NCBI GenBank assembly: GCA_035406685.1
Contig: DAONLM010000186.1
Coordinates: 1 to 5,998 of the forward strand
DNA length: 5,998 nt
Direction: 5' to 3'
Origin: DAONLM01 sp035406685
GTDB taxonomy: Bacteria > Spirochaetota > GWE2-31-10 > MWDO01
Every line of letters begins with the position of its first letter. The stretch's first letter is position 1. Shown in pieces: positions 1 through 5,302 of the stretch. Under the pieces are notes generated by a model. It ran no database searches and was not told the DNA's origin. It saw only the letters and a list, made by a program, of their open reading frames with translations. The translations under genes were made by a program, and so were the position numbers.

Positions 1-96
1 TCCTACTTTTTTTAGAAGAGTATGATAAACTTGGCATTACCGGGGTTGAGATGAAGTGTAGTATAATAACATTAAAGTTATTCTTGAGACTAACAA

Positions 97-138
97 AGAT
101 AAAAAAGTGGAATAAGAGCAGAGAATTATCCCACTTTT
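97..138 (-). terminator. Terminator-like hairpin, minus strand
   Basis: On the minus strand AAAAGTGGGATAA (138-126) pairs with TTATTCCACTTTT (115-103) over 13 positions including one G-U pair, around a 10-base loop. T-rich sequence (TTTTTTATCTTT) overlaps and follows the stem. Read on the plus strand the G-U becomes an A-C mismatch and the T-tract is weaker, so the minus strand is favoured. No protein gene that would need it lies directly to its right. Confidence 0.5.
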
Positions 139-272
139 CCGGTAACACCACCCCATTTTACAAGGCAATCTACAACGATTGCTATCAGGTAGTGGGCTTT
201 GAGACATATTATTGAAAAAATTTATTTTAAATTCTACAAAAAAAATAAATAAGCCTATTATATCTTTCTCTC

Positions 273-297
273 AAAAAAAATTAACCCTGGGCTAATT
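273..297 (-). terminator. Short terminator-like hairpin, minus strand
   Basis: On the minus strand AATTAGCC (297-290), loop CAG, then GGTTAATT (286-279) form an eight-pair stem with one G-U. It runs into eight consecutive T (280-273), two of them in the stem. On the plus strand the G-U is a mismatch and no T-run follows directly. The central TTAACCCTGGGCTAA on the plus strand is also a near-palindrome, so an operator is an alternative. Confidence 0.4.
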
Positions 298-361
298 CTA
301 TCTTTTTATCTACCTAAAAAACAAAATCAGCCCCTTAAAAAGAATAAAAATAAAATTAAAG

Positions 362-389
362 TTGACAAAAATAGACTAAAAGATATATA
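362..389 (+). promoter_or_regulatory. Candidate distal sigma-70 promoter
   Basis: A perfect TTGACA (362-367), a 16-base spacer and TATATA (384-389). It points toward flgM but lies about 170 bases upstream, so the leader would be long. It may be a third flgM promoter or drive a short non-coding transcript. TTGACA is rarer than AT-only boxes here, which gives it some weight. Confidence 0.33.
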
Positions 390-454
390 GTTAGCATATA
401 TAAATTAAAGAAAATATAAAAAAGATAAAATTATTTAAGAATATATTATTATTG

Positions 455-483
455 TTGCAAATTATTAAAAAAAGTTGTATAAT
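455..483 (+). promoter_or_regulatory. Candidate sigma-70 promoter upstream of flgM
   Basis: TTGCAA (455-460), a 17-base spacer and a perfect TATAAT (478-483). Predicted start is near 490, giving flgM an untranslated leader of about 70 bases. Perfect -10 boxes arise easily in DNA this AT-rich, so the spacing is the main support. With the sigma-28 candidate it would give flgM an early and a late promoter. Confidence 0.4.
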
Positions 484-486
484 TAA

Positions 487-525
487 AATCGGATTTTTAT
501 TAAGTTATAAAATCAAAAACCGATT
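487..525 (+). repeat. Inverted repeat over the flgM start region
   Basis: AATCGG (487-492) is repeated inverted as CCGATT (520-525). Adjacent TTTTT (494-498) and AAAAA (515-519) extend the pairing past one bulged A. The left arm sits at the predicted sigma-70 start and the right arm is the core of the sigma-28 -10 element. It could be an operator, a leader hairpin, or partly a by-product of the promoter sequence. Confidence 0.4.
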
Positions 526-526
526 A
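500..526 (+). promoter_or_regulatory. Candidate sigma-28 (FliA) promoter of flgM
   Basis: TTAAGTTA (500-507), exactly 11 bases, then ACCGATTA (519-526). The enterobacterial FliA consensus is TAAAGTTT-N11-GCCGATAA, so each element matches 6 of 8 bases with ideal spacing, including the core CCGAT. Transcription would start near 533, about 30 bases before the flgM ATG. Control of flgM by sigma-28 is known in other flagellated bacteria and gives negative autoregulation. No start site has been measured here. Confidence 0.55.
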
Positions 527-561
527 ATATATTAGAGTTTTAATAAGAGAGAGGTGATTTT

Positions 562-846
562 ATGGGAATTGGAGAAATAGGGCCAATTAATAATTACAAT
601 GACTATAAAAAAATAGAGAAAAAGGAGAAAAGCAAAAAGATAGAGAGCAGTGATTCTGTTGAGATCTCAAAAGAGGCTTTGCAGAAGGCTGAAGCAAATA
701 GAATTATGGAGACAATAAAAAATACCCCGGATGTAAGAGCAGATAAAATTGCCGAAATTAAAGCCAAGATCAATGATCCAGATTATATAAATGATTCTGT
801 GTTGAATACTGTTGCTGATAAAATTTTGGAGATGTTTAAGATTTAA
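562..846 (+). CDS. flgM: FlgM, anti-sigma-28 factor (flagellar)
   Basis: FlgM binds and silences the flagellar sigma factor FliA (sigma-28) until the hook-basal body is finished. It is then exported through the flagellar secretion channel, which releases sigma-28 for late gene transcription. The 94-residue length matches the family (about 90-100). Residues 1-30 are hydrophilic and lysine/glutamate-rich, as expected for the disordered export-competent half. DSVEIS at 31-36 resembles the short motif before the first helix in many FlgM proteins. The sigma-binding C-terminal half carries PDVRADKIAEIKAKI (56-70) and VADKILEMF (84-92), the family signature. The ATG is supported by GAGAGGTGAT at 548-557, about five bases upstream. 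No flgN, flgK or flgL follows within the window, and a terminator-like structure comes next. The spirochaete-like form of the signature is a judgement from memory. Confidence 0.93.
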   Translation: MGIGEIGPINNYNDYKKIEKKEKSKKIESSDSVEISKEALQKAEANRIMETIKNTPDVRADKIAEIKAKINDPDYINDSVLNTVADKILEMFKI

Positions 847-875
847 TTTTTGAAATTATTTATTTTTTTATTTTT

Positions 876-942
876 AAAAGACGGGGCTATATAAAAAATT
901 CTTGGTTAAGACTTGAGAATAAATAGTAGCGCCGTTTTTTTT
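876..942 (+). terminator. Terminator-like structure after flgM
   Basis: ACGGGGCTA (881-889) pairs with TAGCGCCGT (927-935) over nine positions with one G-G mismatch. An inner hairpin forms between ATTCTTGG (898-905) and TTGAGAAT (913-920), with G-U pairs. A run of eight T (935-942) follows the outer stem. It lies 30 bases past the flgM stop, fitting a factor-independent terminator. Because the inner hairpin and long arms are more elaborate than a simple terminator, a regulated leader for the downstream gene is an alternative. It matches no riboswitch class I know. Confidence 0.6.
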
Positions 943-973
943 AATTTATAAGTATAAGGTAAAATTTAAAATT

Positions 974-990
974 AGCGAGGTATAACATTG
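974..990 (+). promoter_or_regulatory. Ribosome binding site supporting a TTG start
   Basis: AGCGAGGT (974-981) lies six bases before TTG at 988-990. No ATG or GTG in the same frame near this point has a comparable site. The next in-frame methionine is residue 114, beyond the conserved N-terminal region. The TTG is therefore the supported start of the dehydrogenase-like gene. Confidence 0.65.
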
Positions 991-2154
991 AAAGGTGTCC
1001 TTGATTTTCATATTCCAGCACATGTAAAATTTGGGGTCGATGTTGTAAATAGAATAGGAAATGTAATTTCTGAAATAGATATTGGTAATAAAAATCATAG
1101 ACCAATAATTGTTACAGAGTCAGTTCTCTATGAATCCGGTGTAATTAAAAGAATTAAAAATATACTTTCAAATAGTGGCTATGATCCAGTAATTTTTGAC
1201 GAAGTAGTTCTTAATGCAGCAAGTGATGTTGTCGATGATGGGGCAAAAAGAGCAAAAGTGGCTCATTCAACTGTTGTTATAGGACTTGGTGGAGTAAGAA
1301 CCTTATCAATTGCAAAAGCCATAGCAATGCTTGCTAATAATGAAGGGGAAATCTCTGATTATATAGATGGAAAAATTCCGTCCAATCCTAGTCTCCCTTA
1401 CATAGAAATTCCATCAACTCCAAGAAATCCATTTATGTTTAGAGATGAATTCTGGCTTACCGATGCAAGAAACAGAAAGAGTGTAATATTAAAAGTGAAA
1501 AAGAATACAACAAGATTTGTTCTTTTTGATCCATCAATCACAACAACATTAACAAGAAGATTAACAGCAACTACATCAGTTGAAGCCTTTGCAAATAGTT
1601 TTGAAGGATACATATCCACAGAAGCAAATTATTTATCAGACACACTCTTTATAAAGTCAATGGAACTTTTTGCAAATAATATATTTAATGCCGCAAATAA
1701 TCCCAATGATATAACAGCAAGAGCAAATTTAGGCTTAGCCGGTTTTTTATCTTCCCTTGGTTTAAGCATGACATCCACTGGAATCACTGCTGCCCTTTCT
1801 TATGTTCTTAGCTCAAAATATAAAATTCATAAATCATTGAGTGCTGCAATTATACTCCCACATGTAATGGATTATAATATTACAGCAACGCCAGCCAAAT
1901 ATGTTAAAATAGCAGAGGCACTGGGGGAGGATGTCTCTGGATTAAGCGTTGTTGAGTCTGCAATTAAGGCAATAGAAAAAGTAAGAAGAATAATCATAGA
2001 ACTTCAATTACCAACAAGATTGGAAGAATTTGATATTACAAAAGACGATCTAATAACTGTTGCAAATGAGGCAAGAGGCTTTGAAATGCTTAATTTTCTG
2101 CCAAGATCTTGCGATGTAGAAGAACTCTATCAAATATTACAGGCTGCTTATTAA
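988..2154 (+). CDS. Iron-containing alcohol dehydrogenase family protein with degenerate active site
   Basis: The 388-residue length, N-terminal strand region (HIPAHVKFG, 8-16), DPSIT (181-185) and LPHVMDYN (290-297) place it in the iron-containing (group III) alcohol dehydrogenase superfamily. Members are cytoplasmic NAD(P)-dependent oxidoreductases. The usual functional motifs are altered. The nucleotide-binding GGGSxxD reads GGVRTLS (101-107). The TTAGTGSE loop is replaced, in matching length, by STPRNPFM (143-150). The metal ligands in the D-x3-H motif become Glu199 and Asn203. The third ligand histidine is Ser271 or Tyr272, and only the fourth (His281) seems retained. The frame is intact with no sign of decay, so it is probably expressed with an altered activity or a structural or regulatory role. 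Start is TTG with a good ribosome site. It may be read through from flgM or have its own promoter; I saw no convincing one. Its 3' end overlaps the convergent PHP gene. Confidence 0.85.
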   Translation: MKGVLDFHIPAHVKFGVDVVNRIGNVISEIDIGNKNHRPIIVTESVLYESGVIKRIKNILSNSGYDPVIFDEVVLNAASDVVDDGAKRAKVAHSTVVIGLGGVRTLSIAKAIAMLANNEGEISDYIDGKIPSNPSLPYIEIPSTPRNPFMFRDEFWLTDARNRKSVILKVKKNTTRFVLFDPSITTTLTRRLTATTSVEAFANSFEGYISTEANYLSDTLFIKSMELFANNIFNAANNPNDITARANLGLAGFLSSLGLSMTSTGITAALSYVLSSKYKIHKSLSAAIILPHVMDYNITATPAKYVKIAEALGEDVSGLSVVESAIKAIEKVRRIIIELQLPTRLEEFDITKDDLITVANEARGFEMLNFLPRSCDVEELYQILQAAY

Positions 2155-2799
2155 AAATTTTTCCGCTAATTCTTTCATGTTATTATCAATAATCTCAATA
2201 TCCTCTTTTTCAAGACCACTTCCCAGTAAAACAGTATTTCTAAAATCCAAAGTTAAAAATTCGGTATGAATGTGAGCATCTGAGTTACAAACCAACTTTG
2301 CCTTATGTTTTTTTGCAAGTTTTGCGACATATCCATTTGTGGTATTATGACCTTTTTTAGCAGTAATTTCAAGATAGACACCCCTCTCTCTTGCCCTTAT
2401 TACATCCTCCTCTGTAATTAAGCCAGGATGGGCAAGAATATGAGCTCCATTCTCAATTGCCTCTCTATTTGTCATCTTTTCTACTGGCTCTACAGGGCTT
2501 TCTCCATGAACTATTATAAGAGGAACCCCCATCTCTTTACAAATCGATATAATTTTCCCTATTTTTCTTGCTGGAACATGAGTAATTTCAACCCCTGGTA
2601 TTACCTTTATATCCCATCCACTATCCTTTATCTCATTGGCTATTTTTTTTATTGAATTAAATACAAATTCAACATTTGAAAAATCCACATGATCTGTAAT
2701 ACCAATTATCTTATAACCAGCACAATATGCCCTTCTTATATGCTCTGCTGGTGATAGAGCACCATCTGATAAAAAAGTATGAGTATGAAAATCTATCAT
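2137..2799 (-). CDS. PHP-domain metal-dependent hydrolase (histidinol-phosphatase-like)
   Basis: A 220-residue protein that is essentially one PHP domain, a TIM-barrel-like fold binding two or three metal ions and usually cleaving phosphoesters. Candidate ligands fall at the expected places: HTH (His5, His7), Asp12, ITDH (Asp36, His37), GVE (Glu71), VHGE (His99), AHPG (His124) and SDAH (Asp174, His176). The set looks complete, so an active enzyme is likely. The motifs VEPVEKMTNREAIENGA (103-119) and EITAKKGHNTTNG (144-156) match a stand-alone PHP group often labelled histidinol phosphate phosphatase domain protein. I know of no proven substrate for that group, and no his genes are present here. 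Its ATG overlaps the TGA of the upstream TPR gene (ATGA), with AAAGGA (2806-2811) six bases before it, so translation is probably coupled. There is no signal peptide, so it is cytoplasmic. Its last 18 bases overlap the opposite-strand dehydrogenase-like gene. Confidence 0.88.
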   Translation of the reverse strand: MIDFHTHTFLSDGALSPAEHIRRAYCAGYKIIGITDHVDFSNVEFVFNSIKKIANEIKDSGWDIKVIPGVEITHVPARKIGKIISICKEMGVPLIIVHGESPVEPVEKMTNREAIENGAHILAHPGLITEEDVIRARERGVYLEITAKKGHNTTNGYVAKLAKKHKAKLVCNSDAHIHTEFLTLDFRNTVLLGSGLEKEDIEIIDNNMKELAEKFLISSL

Positions 2800-5192
2800 T
2801 GGTTATCCTTTTTCTCTTTCTTTTCATTAATTATATTTTTTGCAATAATATTTAAGCCATTGTGATTAAATGTTAAAATACTCTTACAGATAGGACAAAT
2901 TGCATCAACATCTGGAAGACCTTTAACACACTCTTTACAATATATTTTATTACATTTAGAACAAAAACCAGCAGGAGCATAAGATGGCAAATCCTTTAAA
3001 TCCTCTTTATCAATCTTTACATTCTCACTATTTTTAGGTATATCCCATTCTGTTGTGCAGTTAGCACAGTATAATGTATCAAAAAGATGGGATTTTAGTT
3101 TTAAATACATTGTCTTTGCCCTATCAAATTTATCTTTTTTAACAATCTGTTTTACTATCATATATGCATTTTCATAATCATTAAGCCTATAGAACGATTC
3201 TGCAAGATTTAAGCCAAATTCCTCATTCTCATCATCTATGGAAAGAGCCTTATAATAATGTTTTTGAGCCTCACCTATGCGTCCCAAAGCAAGATAGATA
3301 TTTCCTAAAAGATTGTCCTTATTGCCATCATCTGGCAGAGTATCATAATATTCGAGAACAAAATCGAGTGCATCTGTATACTGTTTAAGATAAAACATTG
3401 AACTTGCAAGATAATAAATAATAGAAGGTGTTTTAACTATATTAAATGCTATCTTAAAATATTTATTTGCAAGAAAATAATCCCCAATTCCAAGATAAGC
3501 AAGACCTATGTTAAAATGTAACTCTGGATTCTCATTTACATTTGAAATAATATCTTTTGAAATCTTGGAAAAAATATCAAGTGCCTCATTATACTTTTTC
3601 TCATCAACAAGAATCTTACCATACTCTTCAAGAACTTTATCATAGTAAGGTTTACCAGCAAGTGCTTTTGAAAACAATTCTTTTATATCTTTTTTATTCT
3701 CATTTTGCGAAGCAGCATATAACCTCAAATATATAAATTCATTTATATTATCATCATTTACAAAATCTTTTTCAATTTCAGAAAGTAAATTTAATCCCTC
3801 ATCTATATGATTTGTTAAGATAAGAGTCTTTGCCTTTAAAAATTTCATTTTGGGAGTAAAGTTAGCGATTTTATCAAACTCCTTAAGAGCATAATCGTAT
3901 AATTCAAGTTTAAATTCAGCCTCAATCAACATTTCTATCAAATCTTCATCAAATATTAATTCAATCTGCCCCTTTTTTAAAATTTCATAAATATCTTTAT
4001 AATCCTGATTTTCAATTAGTATCTTAGCTAAAAATTTAAGGGTCTCTGGATCATAACCTTTATTAAGTGAATATTTTAGGATAATTACACTGGATGATGG
4101 ATCTTTTTCATAAAATATCTTTGCTGCCTTTAATAAATACTCCTTCCCTTTTTTTATCTCCTTAAAATTTTCCTCTGATGGCTCCTTTACCCAATTTTTT
4201 TCTATGAGAATCTTACCCATTTTTGATAAAACTGCTGGATTATCAGGTGCCATCTCATAAGCCTTTGAAAGATAAAGCAACGCCTTTTCATAAAGTCCTC
4301 TTTTTATCCAAACAGAGGCATAATCAACAAACATATCAACATCTTCTATATTATTATTTATTGCCTCTTCGAGTAATTTTATCCCATCTTCATCTTCCCC
4401 AGATCGTATCAAGGCTCTTCCTAAATTAATCTTATAATCAATTTTTGAACTATTCTCCTGAAGAGCAAGCCTATAATAGAATACAGCATTTTTATACTCC
4501 TCTATCAAAAAGAGAATATTACCTATTCTATTATAAATCTTATGATCCCCTTTACCAAAAAGAAGACCCCTTTTATAATAAATCAGAGCCATATCATATC
4601 TATTCTGTTCATAAAAATCATTTGCAAGCATAAAATATGGATCTGATTTTTTTACTATATTAAGAATTGGCTCTAAATCAAGAATATCATCTGAAATAGT
4701 AAAGCCGTTAAAAGAGAGATTAAAACTTTGATCCTTTTCAGAATAAAAGGATATTCCAATTCTCCCCTCCTCTTCTGGCGTATGTTCGATATTAAAAATT
4801 ATCTCATTATCGATAACTACTGTTGTAGAGCTTTCAAAAATACTAAGTATAAAATAGTATTTCTCATTAAAAAGATTGTGATTTGAAATTTTTAAAAATG
4901 ATGTCTGAATGGATGGTTTTCCATTAGCAACAATCGCAAATTTTATATATTGACCACCTTTTATTATAAAATAACAATGATTTAGATTATCCCGATATCT
5001 AAAATAAAATTTTATCTCATTTGTTCCAACTTCCATTCTGGAATCTAACTGGAACGAGATAATCGCATTCTTTACTATTTTTGTATATTCAATATCAAAA
5101 TCACTGTTCTCTTTTTGAAAAACACCAGATATTATGATATTATCTTTTTTATTAATAATTAATTCATTATTTATTTTTATATTTTGATTCAT
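2796..5192 (-). CDS. TPR-repeat protein with N-terminal beta-sandwich and C-terminal zinc-binding domain
   Basis: A 798-residue protein with three parts. Residues about 20-168 alternate short hydrophobic strands (FYFRYRD 62-68, TTVVIDNEIIFNI 123-135, GRIGISFY 143-150), resembling a concanavalin/LamG-type jelly roll; this call is by pattern only. Residues about 185-705 form a solenoid of TPR helices. Clear units include 220-253, 287-320, 557-590, 625-658 and 659-692, and the middle is divergent. The C-terminus has eight cysteines in four CxxC pairs (709/712, 744/747, 752/755, 766/769), enough for two zinc ions in a RING/FYVE-like or double zinc-ribbon arrangement, followed by a lysine-rich tail. 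No signal peptide or membrane segment is visible, so it is probably a cytoplasmic scaffold. The start ATG has AAGGAAG just upstream. It is the first gene of a two-gene unit with the PHP hydrolase. Partners and function are not recognisable. Confidence 0.87.
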   Translation of the reverse strand: MNQNIKINNELIINKKDNIIISGVFQKENSDFDIEYTKIVKNAIISFQLDSRMEVGTNEIKFYFRYRDNLNHCYFIIKGGQYIKFAIVANGKPSIQTSFLKISNHNLFNEKYYFILSIFESSTTVVIDNEIIFNIEHTPEEEGRIGISFYSEKDQSFNLSFNGFTISDDILDLEPILNIVKKSDPYFMLANDFYEQNRYDMALIYYKRGLLFGKGDHKIYNRIGNILFLIEEYKNAVFYYRLALQENSSKIDYKINLGRALIRSGEDEDGIKLLEEAINNNIEDVDMFVDYASVWIKRGLYEKALLYLSKAYEMAPDNPAVLSKMGKILIEKNWVKEPSEENFKEIKKGKEYLLKAAKIFYEKDPSSSVIILKYSLNKGYDPETLKFLAKILIENQDYKDIYEILKKGQIELIFDEDLIEMLIEAEFKLELYDYALKEFDKIANFTPKMKFLKAKTLILTNHIDEGLNLLSEIEKDFVNDDNINEFIYLRLYAASQNENKKDIKELFSKALAGKPYYDKVLEEYGKILVDEKKYNEALDIFSKISKDIISNVNENPELHFNIGLAYLGIGDYFLANKYFKIAFNIVKTPSIIYYLASSMFYLKQYTDALDFVLEYYDTLPDDGNKDNLLGNIYLALGRIGEAQKHYYKALSIDDENEEFGLNLAESFYRLNDYENAYMIVKQIVKKDKFDRAKTMYLKLKSHLFDTLYCANCTTEWDIPKNSENVKIDKEDLKDLPSYAPAGFCSKCNKIYCKECVKGLPDVDAICPICKSILTFNHNGLNIIAKNIINEKKEKKDNQ

Positions 5193-5215
5193 AACTTCCT
5201 TATTTTTTACAAAAA

Positions 5216-5221
5216 ATTATA
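5216..5221 (-). promoter_or_regulatory. Possible -10 box for the TPR-PHP operon
   Basis: A perfect TATAAT on the minus strand would start transcription about 17 bases before the TPR ATG. The region 16-18 bases upstream has no good TTGACA match, so support is weak. The unit probably needs its own promoter, because the rhodanese gene upstream ends in a terminator. Confidence 0.3.
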
Positions 5222-5259
5222 TTTTTTAGACTGATACTCTTTTATTTAATTCTATATAA

Positions 5260-5291
5260 ATAAAAACAAGAGGGATATTAAACCCCTTGTT
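5260..5291 (-). terminator. Factor-independent terminator of the rhodanese gene
   Basis: On the minus strand AACAAGGGG (5291-5283) pairs with CCCTCTTGTT (5274-5265) over nine base pairs with one bulge, around an eight-base loop. A T-rich tract (TTTTTATTTATAT) follows. It begins 12 bases past the rhodanese stop and separates it from the TPR-PHP unit. Confidence 0.75.
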
Positions 5292-5302
5292 ATATAAAGA
5301 TG

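Larger units (their letters stand above)
32..334 (-). ncRNA. Possible structured RNA, minus strand (unidentified)
   Basis: This stretch has more G+C than the AT-rich spacer to its right and contains nested helices on the minus strand: 333-323 with 299-289 (11 pairs), 194-188 with 152-146 (7), 182-177 with 170-165 (6), 138-126 with 115-103 (13) and 150-139 with 43-32 (12). The imperfect positions, six in all, are G-U on this strand and A-C mismatches on the other. The 152-146 and 150-139 helices share bases, so they are alternatives. A TATAAT (262-257) with a poor -35 could start a transcript of about 150 bases ending at the terminator-like hairpin at 97-138. I compared it from memory with tmRNA, RNase P RNA, SRP RNA, 5S rRNA and tRNA and found no match. 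GGGGCTGATT at its right end resembles a tmRNA 5' end, but the expected GGATTCGAC is missing. A decayed element is also possible. Confidence 0.3.
1..561. other. Intergenic region left of flgM
   Basis: No convincing protein gene. One plus-strand frame is open from the window edge to a stop at 213-215, and a 56-codon minus-strand frame runs 207-37. Neither has a recognisable motif, and the minus-strand one has no visible ribosome site. Positions 1-215 could be the end of a gene or element extending left of the window. From about 340 to 560 the sequence is almost pure A/T apart from the promoter elements and inverted repeat listed separately. Confidence 0.6.

Noticed and set aside
139..200. tRNA-like string (GGTAACACCACC, then TTTTACAA)
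   Set aside because: It recalls a D-loop and a valine anticodon loop, but the anticodon stem does not pair and there is no T-loop or acceptor stem.
37..207. Minus-strand open frame of 56 codons containing PLPDSNR
   Set aside because: No ribosome site and an unnatural cysteine/serine composition. PDSNR-like strings are typical of spurious antisense translations of tRNA genes, yet no tRNA can be folded here.
3..215. Plus-strand open frame from the left edge, possible 3' end of a gene or transposase
   Set aside because: No motif is recognisable, residue usage is unlike the genes in the window, and the same DNA is better described by inverted repeats. It could still be a partial gene starting outside the window.
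32..334. tmRNA, because GGGGCTGATT at the minus-strand right end matches a tmRNA 5' end
   Set aside because: The obligatory GGATTCGAC segment, a tag-peptide frame and a CCA-type 3' domain are all missing.
1398..1619. Minus-strand open frame inside the dehydrogenase-like gene
   Set aside because: It is antisense to a region with strong family similarity and has no ribosome site or motif.
2102..2111. Palindrome CAAGATCTTG as a terminator for the PHP gene
   Set aside because: A ten-base palindrome with no loop and no following T-tract, within codons of the dehydrogenase-like gene.
2428..2655. Plus-strand open frame inside the PHP gene
   Set aside because: It is antisense to the conserved PHP metal-binding motifs, has no ribosome site and an implausible composition.
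4223..4633. Two plus-strand open frames inside the TPR gene
   Set aside because: Both lie antisense to the TPR repeats. Their tyrosine/histidine-rich composition is what reversed lysine- and isoleucine-rich codons produce.
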